64,000 nucleotides of DNA from Rickettsia endosymbiont of Lasioglossum villosulum. Its GTDB lineage: Bacteria; Pseudomonadota; Alphaproteobacteria; Rickettsiales; Rickettsiaceae. Numbering within the stretch: position 1 is the first letter of the stretch; every line of letters begins with the position of its first letter. The DNA lies in the NCBI RefSeq assembly GCF_964026455.1, contig NZ_OZ032152.1, positions 806,001-870,000 on the forward strand, written 5' to 3'. The position numbers were made by a program, and so were the translations under genes. The notes beneath the pieces are model-generated. The model made no database searches. It saw only the letters and a list, made by a program, of their open reading frames with translations, and had not been told where the DNA came from. Positions 8,500 through 17,832 of this stretch are shown here, one piece after another.

Positions 8500-10941
8500 T
8501 CTTAATGTTCCTTGAAATTTCTGCTCAATATTGGCAATTAAATCTTTGCTGAATGAATTTAAATCATCTTCATTTAAAGTGCGATCATCAGCTTGAAGCC
8601 CTACTCTAATTGCAATAGATTTTTTACCTTTAGGTAATTTATCACCGCTATAAATATCAAATAATATAACTGATTTGACAAGCTTTTTATTAAAATTATT
8701 TATGTATGACATTATTTCACCAACTGGTTGATTTTCGTCAACAACAAATGCATAATCTCTAAAATTAGCTTGATAATCGGATATTATAAATTCATCCCTC
8801 TTGCCGAATTTAGCTTTAGATATAGGTAAATTCGTTATATTTAATTCAAACGCAAATACTTCCTCTTTAATATCATAATGCTTTAATATTTTAGGATGTA
8901 TCTGCCCAAAGTGACCTAATAAATTTTTCCCCAAGGCTAAATTTACCGATCTAGTCGGATGATAATATAAAGGTGTAGCATGATTTGATACAATACACTT
9001 CTCTATAGATAAACCGGCATAATCAAAAACAGTTTCTAGATCACTTTTAAGGTCAAAAATATCATAGCTACGCCCCATCGAATGAGGGTTTTTATTATTA
9101 TATGAACCGGTTAAAATTGCTGTTAAATAAGTCGCTTCGTTATTCAAATCTAAGAAATTTGGACCGACTTCAAAAAAAGCCATATCTTTTATAGAACGTG
9201 CAAGATTTTTTCGAACTATATCAAGTAAATTCGGCACGATAGTAGGACGCATATAATCATCCTCAACGCTTATAGGATTCAGCAAAAATAGCTCATCTTT
9301 TAGCTCAGTAAATAATTTAGCGTCCTTGCTATTCATAAACGAGTTGGTAACTACCTCATCATAACCTTTGCTTGCAAGTATCCTTTTAAAACTAGATATC
9401 CTTTTATGATCTCTTAAGCGGCTATTATCCTGCTCTAATTCCGGTAGTTTTATGCTCTCTATCTTATCATAACCATAAACACGGGTTATTTCTTCTACTA
9501 AATCTTCTAAAATATTTATATCATGACGCCAAGACGGAGGAGTTACTTTTATCACTTCATTTTTGACATCAGTTACAAATCCAAGTTTATTTAAAATTAC
9601 CTCTATCTCATTGATATTTAATTTAATTCCGGTGATTTTTTCTAGATAATCTACTGGAAAATCCAACGTTTTCTTTGCTGGTTCTTTTTCCCCAGATATT
9701 ACTATTTCTGATACTTCACCACCATCACATATTGATAAAATAAGATCAGTTGCTATATTTAAAGCTTTTTCGGTAAAGTTTCTATCAATATTACGCTCAA
9801 AGCGATATCTGGAATCAGTATCAATTTGTAGTCGCCTACCGCTCGCTGCAACCATCTTAGCATTAAAACAAGCAGCTTCTAGTAAGATATTAGTTGTATT
9901 ACTATCACAGCTACTACTAAGTCCGCCAATGATACCAGCTAAAGCTTGCACGCCATTTTCATCTTTTACAACTAGATCATTTTCATTAAGTAGATATTTT
10001 TTATCGTTCAGGGCGTGGAATGCGTCATTGCGAGGCTGCAAAGCAGCCGCGGCAATCTCGTTTTGTTGTCCTGAGATTGCATCAAAGCTATGCTCCTCGC
10101 AATGACGACTTACACTAACATCCCCCCTTAACTTATCCGCATCATAAGCATGCATTGGCTGACCGAAGCTATAGGACATATAATTTGTCACATCAACTAT
10201 GCTTGATATAGGCTTTACACCAATATTTTTAAGCAATTTCTGAAGCCAGTCAGGACTTGGTTTATTTTTTAAATTTCGTATTTCTCTGAACGTAAATAAC
10301 GGGCAAGCTTCTTTATCTTTTATATTAAGCTTTATTTTAGAGCTAAATGTACTTTTCACTTTGGGAATTTCTAACTCTTTAAGTGTTCCTATTCCCTTAG
10401 CTGCCAAATCTCTTGCGATGCCGTAAACCCCCAAAGCATCCCCACGATTAGGAGTGACATTAATAACAAATACCGGATCATCTAAGCCGTAACATTTAGT
10501 AAAAGACTTACCGATTACGGCATCTTTAGGTAACTCCATAATGCCCTCGGATTCAGAAGCAAGCAATAATTCCTCTTCAGAACAAAGCATACCGCAACTT
10601 TTTTCCCCTCTAATGTTAGATTCCTTAATCTTGAATTTGCCATTGGGAATTTCAACACCGATATTAGCTAGCACTACTTTAATACCGGCTCTAGCGTTGC
10701 TAGCACCGCAAACTATTTGCAAATTGCCGTTCTTGGTTTCAACTTCACAAATCTTTAATTTATCGGCTGATGGATGAGGTTTAGTGCTTACTATATATGC
10801 TACTTCAAACTTTTGTAGATCTGCCGCTTTGTCAATTATTTCTTCTACTTCAAGCCCAATAGCAGTTAGGCTTTGGGCAATTTCAGTAACCGAAGCTGAT
10901 GTATCTAAAAACTGTTTTAACCATGATAAGGTAAATTTCAT
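8488..10941 (-). CDS. pheT: Phenylalanine--tRNA ligase subunit beta, with in-frame palindromic insert
   Basis: 817 residues. The N-terminal EMAP-type tRNA-binding domain (residues about 40-150), the B3/B4 editing region, B5 domain ([15 protein letters not shown]...), catalytic-like core and C-terminal anticodon-binding FDX domain ([19 protein letters not shown]) are all present. It pairs with PheS to charge tRNA-Phe. Near residues 278-306 the sequence [14 protein letters not shown]...LQPRND interrupts the B3/B4 region; it is encoded by the palindromic element at 10023-10108 and has no counterpart in ordinary PheT. The frame stays open, so the protein probably still works. Overlaps pheS by 4 bases (ATGA), so the two are co-translated in a pheS-pheT operon. 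Confidence 0.96.
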   Translation of the reverse strand: MKFTLSWLKQFLDTSASVTEIAQSLTAIGLEVEEIIDKAADLQKFEVAYIVSTKPHPSADKLKICEVETKNGNLQIVCGASNARAGIKVVLANIGVEIPNGKFKIKESNIRGEKSCGMLCSEEELLLASESEGIMELPKDAVIGKSFTKCYGLDDPVFVINVTPNRGDALGVYGIARDLAAKGIGTLKELEIPKVKSTFSSKIKLNIKDKEACPLFTFREIRNLKNKPSPDWLQKLLKNIGVKPISSIVDVTNYMSYSFGQPMHAYDADKLRGDVSVSRHCEEHSFDAISGQQNEIAAAALQPRNDAFHALNDKKYLLNENDLVVKDENGVQALAGIIGGLSSSCDSNTTNILLEAACFNAKMVAASGRRLQIDTDSRYRFERNIDRNFTEKALNIATDLILSICDGGEVSEIVISGEKEPAKKTLDFPVDYLEKITGIKLNINEIEVILNKLGFVTDVKNEVIKVTPPSWRHDINILEDLVEEITRVYGYDKIESIKLPELEQDNSRLRDHKRISSFKRILASKGYDEVVTNSFMNSKDAKLFTELKDELFLLNPISVEDDYMRPTIVPNLLDIVRKNLARSIKDMAFFEVGPNFLDLNNEATYLTAILTGSYNNKNPHSMGRSYDIFDLKSDLETVFDYAGLSIEKCIVSNHATPLYYHPTRSVNLALGKNLLGHFGQIHPKILKHYDIKEEVFAFELNITNLPISKAKFGKRDEFIISDYQANFRDYAFVVDENQPVGEIMSYINNFNKKLVKSVILFDIYSGDKLPKGKKSIAIRVGLQADDRTLNEDDLNSFSKDLIANIEQKFQGTLRVYT
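10023..10108. repeat. Dispersed palindrome, 'cgtcattgcgag' family, in frame inside pheT
   Basis: The + strand reads gcgtcattgcgaggctgcaa ... ctcctcgcaatgacg, an inverted repeat of about 86 bases. The same family recurs at 18961, 20569, 26791, 29733, 41463, 46371 and 52205. Here it is translated as part of PheT on the minus strand. Confidence 0.85.
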
Positions 10942-11987
10942 TTCGTAAGCCCTCCTGCTAAATTTGGTATATCAAAGCTTGAGAAGCTATAATGTTTCAG
11001 CCAACGCACATCACCTTCAAAAAATTGTCTTAAATCTTTAATATTATATTTCAACATCGCAAAACGCTCTACCCCAAGACCAAAAGCAAAGCCTTGATAC
11101 TGGATACTATCAATGCCGACATTTTTAAGTACGTTTGGGTGAACCATTCCGCATCCTAAAACTTCAAGCCATTTATCGGTTTTACTCATCCGGATATCAA
11201 CTTCGGCTGAAGGTTCAGTAAATGGGAAAAAGCTTGGTCTAAAACGTAGTTCAATACTCGAGTTTTCAAAAAAGCATCTTATAAATTCCGTGATGACATA
11301 TTTTAAATGTCCCATATTAATATCTTTATCAATAACAAGCCCCTCTATTTGGTGAAACATCGGCGTATGAGTCATGTCAGAATCCGATCTATAAGTCCTA
11401 CCTGGTGCTATAAATCTAAAAGGCGGTTTGCCGTTTTTCATAGCCCTAATCTGCACTGTGGAGGTATGAGTACGAAGTAACATAGGCTTATCATTTTCCT
11501 GACCTTTTAAATAAAAAGTATCATGCATTTGCCTTGCAGGATGGTCATCCTCAAAATTAAGAGCAGTAAAATTATGAAAATCATTATCAATATTCGGACC
11601 GCTTTCTATCGAAAAACCAAACTTAGCAAATACTTGGATTAATTCCTCCATACACTGAGTTATTGGATGAATTGAACCTTGCTTATATCTTCTTGCTGGT
11701 AAGCTTAAATCAATTTTATCGCTAGAGAGCTTAAGGTTTAATTCCTCTTCTTCCAGAATTTCTTCTTTGGCTTTTATTATATTCTGTATTTCTTCTTTTA
11801 ACTTATTGATTTTTAAGCCAAATTCTTTACGATCCTGCTCACTTAAAGAACCTAATTTTTTAAGCTCATTAGTAACTATGCCGTTTTTACCTAAAAACTC
11901 TACTTTATATTCTTGTAAAATTTTTAGACTTTGAACTAACAAAATCTTCTCTTTAGCCAGCCTTAATATTGTTTCTATATTATCCAT
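10938..11987 (-). CDS. pheS: Phenylalanine--tRNA ligase subunit alpha
   Basis: 349 residues, usual length. An N-terminal coiled coil (residues 1-90) is followed by the class II synthetase core: motif 2 [20 protein letters not shown] near 187-206, the HQIEGLVID segment, and motif 3 [16 protein letters not shown] near 300-315. It holds the catalytic site for Phe-AMP formation. First gene of the pheS-pheT pair; its stop overlaps the pheT start. Confidence 0.98.
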   Translation of the reverse strand: MDNIETILRLAKEKILLVQSLKILQEYKVEFLGKNGIVTNELKKLGSLSEQDRKEFGLKINKLKEEIQNIIKAKEEILEEEELNLKLSSDKIDLSLPARRYKQGSIHPITQCMEELIQVFAKFGFSIESGPNIDNDFHNFTALNFEDDHPARQMHDTFYLKGQENDKPMLLRTHTSTVQIRAMKNGKPPFRFIAPGRTYRSDSDMTHTPMFHQIEGLVIDKDINMGHLKYVITEFIRCFFENSSIELRFRPSFFPFTEPSAEVDIRMSKTDKWLEVLGCGMVHPNVLKNVGIDSIQYQGFAFGLGVERFAMLKYNIKDLRQFFEGDVRWLKHYSFSSFDIPNLAGGLTK

Positions 11988-12021
11988 GATTTTCTTACTT
12001 GCTTTTTAATTTTTTGCACGA

Positions 12022-12149
12022 GTAGACGAAGTTTAATTTGGAAAAGAGCAAGGAGTCCATAAGACAAGGAGCGGAGCGTATACTTAATACGTGAGCACCG
12101 CAGTACTTATAGGACGACGTAGCCAATTTTTCAAATTAAACGAGTATAC
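12022..12149. repeat. Rickettsia palindromic element, 'gtagacgaag' family
   Basis: The cleanest copy of this family: left end gtagacgaagtttaatttgg, right end ccaatttttcaaattaaacg, complementary over about 20 bases, core gcggagcgtatacttaatac and gtgagcaccgcag. Lies between pheS and mtaB and runs into the mtaB 3' end (stop at 12136-12138). Confidence 0.85.
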
Positions 12150-13383
12150 ATTTCATACACCCATCTTCCACACCCACCAGCTTTGCTTTAAATATCTGCC
12201 CTATTTCTAGTGGTTCGTCTAGCTTTACCGGTATAAAATTCTCAGTGTGGGCGATGTTATTATTCTCTACCAACAATTCTACTTTCTGCCCTATATGCTT
12301 CTTGAAAAACTCAGCTAATTGTATCTGCCCTTCTTGTCTTAGAATTTCAGCTCTTTCTTTTCTAATAGCTTTCGGTACTTGGGGCATACGAGCCGCCGGT
12401 GTTCCCTCACGCTCAGAATATGGGAAAACATGTAAATATTGCAGCTCAGCTTCCGCAATTAACTTCCTAGTATTTTCAAACATTTCAGGCGTTTCTGTCG
12501 GGAAACCTGCTATAATATCAGCTCCAAAAGATACTTCAGGTCTAATTGCTTGCAGCCTGTTACAAAACTCGATTATTTTAGCTCTATTATGCCGTCTTTT
12601 CATCCGCTTTAATATCATATCGTCACCTGCTTGTAAACTAATATGAAAATGGGGCATTATCCTTTCATTATAGGCTAAAAGCTCAAAAAGCTCGTCATCT
12701 ATTTCGGCTACATCTATCGAAGATAGCCGCAGCCTTTTTAACTCAGGCACTAGATTCAAAACACGCTTAATCATCTGGGCAAAAGTTGGGCTTCCTGGTA
12801 AATCACTACCATAAGCTGTAGCATCAACACCAGTAAAAACAACTTCCTTAAAGCCATTTAATACTAAATGTTTCACCTGCTCAGCTATAGCTCCGATCGC
12901 TGTTGACCTGCTTCTACCTCTACCATAGGGAATTATACAAAAAGTACAATTATGATCGCAACCATTTTGCACTTGAATAAAAGCCCGAGATTTGCCATCA
13001 AAACTACTAATTAGATGGTTTGCGGTCTCTTTTACTGACATTATATCGTTAACGACTATTTTTTCATCATTAATTTGGTAGTGACTTGGCAGCAGCTTTT
13101 CTTCGTTACCTATAACCTTGTTAACTTCCGGCATATCGCCATACATTTTAGGATTAGTTTGAGCACTACAACCAGTGACGATAATTTTAAAATCAGGATT
13201 ATTTTTTTTAGCTGCACGAATAGCTCCTCGTGCTTGTTTCTCAGCAGATTTAGTTACTGCACAAGTATTAAATACTGCAACATTATCAAGCCCTGAAGCT
13301 GCAAGATTTTTTCTTATTATCTCACTTTCATAAATATTAAGGCGGCAACCAAATGTTACTATTTCTTGCTTTAGATTACTCAC
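12136..13383 (-). CDS. mtaB: tRNA N6-threonylcarbamoyladenosine(37)-C2-methylthiotransferase MtaB
   Basis: 415 residues with the three-part methylthiotransferase build: N-terminal UPF0004 domain (FGCRLNIYES, CAVTKSAE, TGCSAQ, three cluster-binding cysteines), radical-SAM domain with CDHNCTFC near residues 142-149 and GRGRSRS, and a C-terminal TRAM-like segment. The 'GCRLN' start separates MtaB from MiaB and RimO. It methylthiolates t6A37 of ANN-decoding tRNAs. The last residues (ILV and the stop) are encoded by the right arm of the palindromic element at 12022-12149. Its start overlaps the dapF end by 8 bases, so they are probably one transcript. Confidence 0.93.
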   Translation of the reverse strand: MSNLKQEIVTFGCRLNIYESEIIRKNLAASGLDNVAVFNTCAVTKSAEKQARGAIRAAKKNNPDFKIIVTGCSAQTNPKMYGDMPEVNKVIGNEEKLLPSHYQINDEKIVVNDIMSVKETANHLISSFDGKSRAFIQVQNGCDHNCTFCIIPYGRGRSRSTAIGAIAEQVKHLVLNGFKEVVFTGVDATAYGSDLPGSPTFAQMIKRVLNLVPELKRLRLSSIDVAEIDDELFELLAYNERIMPHFHISLQAGDDMILKRMKRRHNRAKIIEFCNRLQAIRPEVSFGADIIAGFPTETPEMFENTRKLIAEAELQYLHVFPYSEREGTPAARMPQVPKAIRKERAEILRQEGQIQLAEFFKKHIGQKVELLVENNNIAHTENFIPVKLDEPLEIGQIFKAKLVGVEDGCMKCILV

Positions 13384-14185
13384 AATAATATACCCCTTGA
13401 GCTACCATCGTAGCCGGTCCTTGCATTATTATATTACTATTTTCTTCTTTCATAATAAGGCTACCATGTTTAAATACCACCTCACATGGTGAGTGAATAA
13501 AACCGAGCTTTAAACCAGCAGCAAAGCTACCGCAAGCTCCACTACCACAAGCAAGCGTTAGCCCTGCTCCACGCTCCCAAACCGACAAGTAAATTTTATT
13601 ATCTTTAACCTCAGCAAAATTAACGTTAACGCCGTCTATAAACAAATCTTTATCCTGTAATTTCTCACCGACAATTTTTTGATCTTGCAGCTCTAGCTTA
13701 CTAAAAATAACCAAATGCGGATTACCGACATCAACACAAATAGTTTCCTTTAAATCAATCATATAACGCTCAGCAAACTCCCAAATCTTATCACGACTTG
13801 GCATCCAAGATTCATTAAAACTAACCCCGCCTACATTAACACTAATATTATTTTCATCGATAATATTACACAGTAATTTCTTATTACCCACTACTACAGT
13901 AATATCTTTTTTACCTGTATCAAGATAGATCAATTTTGCTAAACATCTTGTAGCATTACCGCATAATTTAGCACTAGAACCATCAATATTATAGATAATC
14001 ATTTCATAAGAATCATTTTGCTCTTCGTAGATAATAAATTGATCGCATCCAATACCTAAATGACGTTCTGCCATACTCTTTGCCAGTTGTGATAAATCGT
14101 ATGTACCAGTTAAATCTTTCTTGTTAATAATAACGAAATCATTACCAAGACCATGCATTTTTACAAAGTTAATCTTACTACTCAT
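13376..14185 (-). CDS. dapF: Diaminopimelate epimerase
   Basis: 269 residues, normal length. It converts LL- to meso-diaminopimelate for peptidoglycan cross-linking. Both catalytic cysteine motifs are intact: CGNATRC near residue 75 and ACGSGACGSF near 213. FVKMHGLGNDFV at the N-terminus is the family signature. Start ATG at 14183-14185; the gene leads into mtaB with an 8-base overlap. Confidence 0.97.
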   Translation of the reverse strand: MSSKINFVKMHGLGNDFVIINKKDLTGTYDLSQLAKSMAERHLGIGCDQFIIYEEQNDSYEMIIYNIDGSSAKLCGNATRCLAKLIYLDTGKKDITVVVGNKKLLCNIIDENNISVNVGGVSFNESWMPSRDKIWEFAERYMIDLKETICVDVGNPHLVIFSKLELQDQKIVGEKLQDKDLFIDGVNVNFAEVKDNKIYLSVWERGAGLTLACGSGACGSFAAGLKLGFIHSPCEVVFKHGSLIMKEENSNIIMQGPATMVAQGVYYCE

Positions 14186-14211
14186 AATGTAATTCTAATA
14201 TTTAAGATTGT

Positions 14212-14243
14212 ATTATAGCAAATTTCTTGGAATTTGCTATAAT
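14212..14243. repeat. Perfect 13-bp inverted repeat upstream of the Rpn-type gene
   Basis: attatagcaaatt at 14212-14224 and aatttgctataat at 14231-14243 are exact reverse complements around the six-base loop tcttgg. The right arm contains TATAAT, so the hairpin could overlap the -10 box of the gene at 14274. Confidence 0.7.
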
Positions 14244-14273
14244 GAAGTTATTATATATAAAAATAGATTTCAA

Positions 14274-15152
14274 ATGCTACTTTCACGTTTCTTAGATCCT
14301 AAAAATAATTATGCCTTTTTAAAAATTTTCGGCACTGAAAAGAATAAGGACATACTTATCCATTTCTTAAATGACATTTTAGGTTATACAGGGGAAGAAA
14401 AAATTAAAGAAGTTACTTTTTTAAAAACCAATCAAGACCCTGATATTGCAGTTTATAGACAATCTATTGTTGACGTATTGTGCAAAGATGAAAACGGCAC
14501 GCAATTTATTGTAGAGATGCAGATAAGTAAACATCCAGGTTTTGAAAAAAGAGCCCAACTTTATGCTGCAAAAGCCTATTCAAGGCAAATAATCAAAGAG
14601 GATGAACATCACAAAAAAATGGCAGTATATGCCAAGCTAAAAGGCGTCATATTCCTAGCCATTGCCGATTTTATCCTTTTCCCAAATAAAGAGGACTGGA
14701 GATCAAACCATAGGCTACTTGATACTAAAACTTATGAGAATGATTTACAAGACTTTTACTTTATTTTTATAGAGCTAGAAAAGTTTAATAAAGAACTAGA
14801 CCAATTAGAGAATCTTCAAGAAAAATGGGTATATTTCTTTAAACATGCACATCAAAGTACATTAGAAGAAATGGAGCATTTAATAGGTCATGATCTTATC
14901 ATGAAAAAAGCTTTTTACGCTTTAGATCAAGCTAGTTGGTCTGAAGAAGATCTCAACACCTATGAGAAAATGGTAAAAACTGAAATGGATAACTTAGCTG
15001 TAGAAGAGCAGAAAATTATGGATGCTGAAGCTAGAGGGGGATATGGTAAAGCTATAAATATTGCTAAAGAAATGCTAGCTAATAATGAGCCTTTAGAAAG
15101 AATTATAAAATATACTAAACTTAGCAAAGAAGAAATTGAGGAATTAAAGTAA
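14274..15152 (+). CDS. Rpn-family PD-(D/E)XK nuclease / putative transposase
   Basis: Start chosen at the ATG at 14274 (MLLSRFLDPKNNYAFLKIFG), the canonical beginning of this family; an in-frame upstream codon at 14208 would put the hairpin at 14212-14243 inside the coding sequence. About 292 residues. Nuclease motifs: DPDIAVYRQSIVDVLC followed by TQFIVEMQIS, giving the D...ExQ form of the PD-(D/E)XK site, then AQLYAAKAYSRQI. Rpn proteins are recombination-promoting nucleases found in many copies in Rickettsiales; transposition itself is rarely shown. The C-terminus (NIAKEMLANNEPLERIIKYT) is the usual helical tail. Complete and two bases from the next gene. Confidence 0.88.
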   Translation: MLLSRFLDPKNNYAFLKIFGTEKNKDILIHFLNDILGYTGEEKIKEVTFLKTNQDPDIAVYRQSIVDVLCKDENGTQFIVEMQISKHPGFEKRAQLYAAKAYSRQIIKEDEHHKKMAVYAKLKGVIFLAIADFILFPNKEDWRSNHRLLDTKTYENDLQDFYFIFIELEKFNKELDQLENLQEKWVYFFKHAHQSTLEEMEHLIGHDLIMKKAFYALDQASWSEEDLNTYEKMVKTEMDNLAVEEQKIMDAEARGGYGKAINIAKEMLANNEPLERIIKYTKLSKEEIEELK

Positions 15153-15154
15153 AA

Positions 15155-16177
15155 ATGAAGATACTTAATATTATGCTAAGTCATGACCTTGGCGGTATAC
15201 AACAAGCTTTTTTAGACTATAACACAGCTCTTAAAATGCAGAATATTGAGGTAATAAATATTACCTCCTATAAAGCAAAAATAAATTCGTTTATATCTAA
15301 AAGCTTTAAGCTCCCTAATTTATTACCTTTTGATTTAATTTCAGTTCTTATTCTTAAATATATAATCTATAAAACTAAGCCTGATATTATTATAGCTCAT
15401 GGCAATAGAGCAATAAATTTTAGTAAACTTGCTAAAACATCTAATATTAGATTAATTGGAATTGCTCATAACTATAGCCTAAAGGGACTACTTAAATGCG
15501 ATTTTGTTATTGCCCTAACGCATCATATGAAAGAGCATTTATTAAAAAATAAATTTTCTGAATCTAAAATATTTATCCTGCCAAATATGATAAATATCAC
15601 CAAAAAATTTACTCCTAATAAATCATATAAAAAACCGGTGGTAATTGGCGTATTAGCAAGGTTCGTAGCTAAAAAAGGTGTTGATGTTTTTATCAATAGT
15701 ATCAAAATTTTACAGGATAAAAATTATGAAATTCAAGCAGTTATAGGTGGTAATGGAGAGGAACAAGATAACATAACTGCTTTAGTAAATAAACTTAATT
15801 TACAAAATAAAATATTATTTATAGGATGGGTTAATGATAAAGATAAATTTTTTGAACAAATTAATATTTTTTGCCTCCCATCGCTACATGAACCGTTTGG
15901 CATCATAGTACTTGAGGCAATGGAAAATAGTCTGCCTATAGTTAGTACAGGTACCGAAGGTCCTAGCGAAATCTTAAAACATATGCAAGACGGGCTAATT
16001 TGCAAAGCCGGATCAGCAGAAGATTTAGCCGAAAAAATTGCGTATCTAATAGACCACCCACAAAAAGCAAAAGAACTTTCCCAAAAAGCTTATCTAAAAC
16101 TAACTCAAACCTATAATATTAAAGTTATTTCAGAGAAGTTAGTAACATTATTACATGCTTTAAAAATAGTTAGTTGA
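15155..16177 (+). CDS. Glycosyltransferase family 4 (GT-B fold)
   Basis: 340 residues. N-terminal DLGGIQQAFLDY is the acceptor-side Rossmann loop; C-terminal half has VIGVLARFVAKKGVDV, IGWVNDK and the donor-binding motif SLHEPFGIIVLEAME (EX7E) near residues 245-260. It transfers a sugar from a nucleotide-sugar to an envelope glycan or lipid, most likely in LPS or O-antigen assembly. Starts two bases after the Rpn-like gene. Complete; exact substrate not readable. Confidence 0.88.
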   Translation: MKILNIMLSHDLGGIQQAFLDYNTALKMQNIEVINITSYKAKINSFISKSFKLPNLLPFDLISVLILKYIIYKTKPDIIIAHGNRAINFSKLAKTSNIRLIGIAHNYSLKGLLKCDFVIALTHHMKEHLLKNKFSESKIFILPNMINITKKFTPNKSYKKPVVIGVLARFVAKKGVDVFINSIKILQDKNYEIQAVIGGNGEEQDNITALVNKLNLQNKILFIGWVNDKDKFFEQINIFCLPSLHEPFGIIVLEAMENSLPIVSTGTEGPSEILKHMQDGLICKAGSAEDLAEKIAYLIDHPQKAKELSQKAYLKLTQTYNIKVISEKLVTLLHALKIVS

Positions 16178-16251
16178 AAAAAGATTGCAGTATATTGACA
16201 TAATAGTTTAAAGAATCATAATTAAAATTAAAGTAATATTAATTTATTTTA

Positions 16252-17676
16252 ATGTATATACTCGTTAAACTTCAAAAATTGGCTACGTCATTTTACAAAA
16301 ATATTATAATTCTATCACTTCTACTACTATGCAGCTGTAAAGCAACACATGATAACCCCCCTAACCTACCATTACCTAATAGTTGGAATAATTATTCATT
16401 AACACCTCAAAATAACCAGATTTCTAAATGGTGGTTACAATTTAACGATTTGGTACTTAATAACTTAATTGAGGAATCTTTAGCTAATAACTCTGATATT
16501 GAACTTGCAATGAGTAATATAGCGATAGCAACAGCTCAATATAACCTTGTTAATTCTTATAGATTTCCACAGATTAATTTACAAGGTAGCGTAAACCGCA
16601 CAAAAACCAGTAAACAATTAAAACAACCAAATCAGCCAAAAATTTCTAATAATTTTGGGCTTGGTAGCGTACTTAATTACGAAATAGATTTATGGGGGCT
16701 AGCTGCTAATGCTAGTGAGTCAGCCCGTAGAACTTTACTAGCAAGCGAATATAGCAAGGAAGCAGTACGGCTAACCGTTATAAGTAATGTTGCTATCAGC
16801 TATTTTAATATTCTGGCATTAGATAAACAAATATATCTAACCAAGCGACTAATAGAAACTCAAACCGAAATCTATAAGCTTACTCAAAAGCTATACGATC
16901 TTGGTGTAGGCGATTTAATATCAGTTAGTGAAGCTGCTTCCGAGCTTGCTCTTACCAACTCTTCGCTTCCGCCCTTAGTGCAAGAGAGACAAGGGCAAGA
17001 AACAGCTTTAAAGATTTTACTAGGTTGTTCCCCTGAAAATATAGTAAACGGCTTAGTTTATCGTGATAAACCTATAGACTATTTCCCTACCCCGCCCGTA
17101 TTACCATCAATATTGCCGTCAGAACTTTTAGAGCAAAGACCGGATATTAAGGCAGCAGAGCAGAATTTATTTGCGGCTGATAGCAATTTAAGAGCAGTAA
17201 AAGCCTCTTATTTCCCACAAATTTCTTTAACAGGTTTATTAGGTTTTGGCAGTAATAAGTTAAATACTCTATTTGGTAGCTCAGCTGAGACTTGGCAAAT
17301 AGGTGGTACTATAGCTGGTCCTATCTTTGATTTCGGTAAAACTAAAGCTAATGTAGAGATTGCGGAAAGTACTAAACAACAATACATAGCTATGTATAAA
17401 GCAACTATGCGTACAGCCTTTGGAGAGGTTATAGATGCTTTATCAGCTCAGCAAACAGCGAGTGATAATTTTCGTATCTGGCGACAAAATGAAACAGCTT
17501 TAACATCCGTGTTTAAATTGGCAAATCAGCGTTATAAACATGGTAATATAGATTATTTAACAGTACTTACCGCTAAACAGAATATGTTACAGAACGAAAT
17601 AGATGGAGTTTCTATCAAGCTTTCACAGTTAAGTAGTATGGTTAATGTATTCCATGCGTTGGGTGGAGAGTGGTAG
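16252..17676 (+). CDS. Efflux outer-membrane lipoprotein, NodT/OprM (TolC superfamily)
   Basis: 474 residues. A membrane segment (NIIILSLLLLCSC) ends in a lipobox-like LCSC, then KATHDNPPNLPLPNSWNNY, typical of the NodT family. Two outer-membrane efflux repeats follow (about 60-250 and 290-470; LLGCSPENI, LPSELLEQRPDIKAAEQNL, GPIFDFGKTKANVE). It is the outer-membrane channel of the tripartite RND pump whose adaptor and inner pump follow. The first 13 or so residues (MYILVKLQKLATS) are encoded by a half palindromic element, so the present start and n-region were supplied by an insertion. Still open; with the pump broken, its partner in this strain is unclear. Confidence 0.92.
   Translation: MYILVKLQKLATSFYKNIIILSLLLLCSCKATHDNPPNLPLPNSWNNYSLTPQNNQISKWWLQFNDLVLNNLIEESLANNSDIELAMSNIAIATAQYNLVNSYRFPQINLQGSVNRTKTSKQLKQPNQPKISNNFGLGSVLNYEIDLWGLAANASESARRTLLASEYSKEAVRLTVISNVAISYFNILALDKQIYLTKRLIETQTEIYKLTQKLYDLGVGDLISVSEAASELALTNSSLPPLVQERQGQETALKILLGCSPENIVNGLVYRDKPIDYFPTPPVLPSILPSELLEQRPDIKAAEQNLFAADSNLRAVKASYFPQISLTGLLGFGSNKLNTLFGSSAETWQIGGTIAGPIFDFGKTKANVEIAESTKQQYIAMYKATMRTAFGEVIDALSAQQTASDNFRIWRQNETALTSVFKLANQRYKHGNIDYLTVLTAKQNMLQNEIDGVSIKLSQLSSMVNVFHALGGEW
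16254..16292. repeat. Partial Rickettsia palindromic element at the start of the efflux lipoprotein gene
   Basis: gtatatactcgttaaacttc followed by aaaaattggctacgtcattt is the reverse complement of the right arm of the 8368 and 12022 copies. Only one arm is present, and it covers the first codons of the gene at 16252. Confidence 0.75.
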
Positions 17677-17799
17677 ACTCGTTTTATTTGAAAAATTGGC
17701 GGCGTTACTTTTCGCTTATAATCCTCACGTATTATATATACGCTGCGGTTATAAGCTTCAAAGTGCCTTGCTCTTTTCCAAATAAAAATTCGTCTACAA
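17677..17799. repeat. Rickettsia palindromic element, 'gtagacgaag' family (inverted orientation)
   Basis: Starts actcgttttatttgaaaaat and ends caaataaaaattcgtctac, the reverse complement of the family consensus, with the core cctcacgtattatatatacg. Lies directly after the stop of the efflux lipoprotein gene. Confidence 0.82.
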
Positions 17800-17832
17800 G
17801 TACATAAAGTAGATATTGAGGCAAATAAAACA

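Noticed and set aside
12245..13296. Plus-strand open frames opposite mtaB
   Set aside because: Shadows of the methylthiotransferase; composition (Cys/Ser/Phe-rich) is typical of antisense reading.
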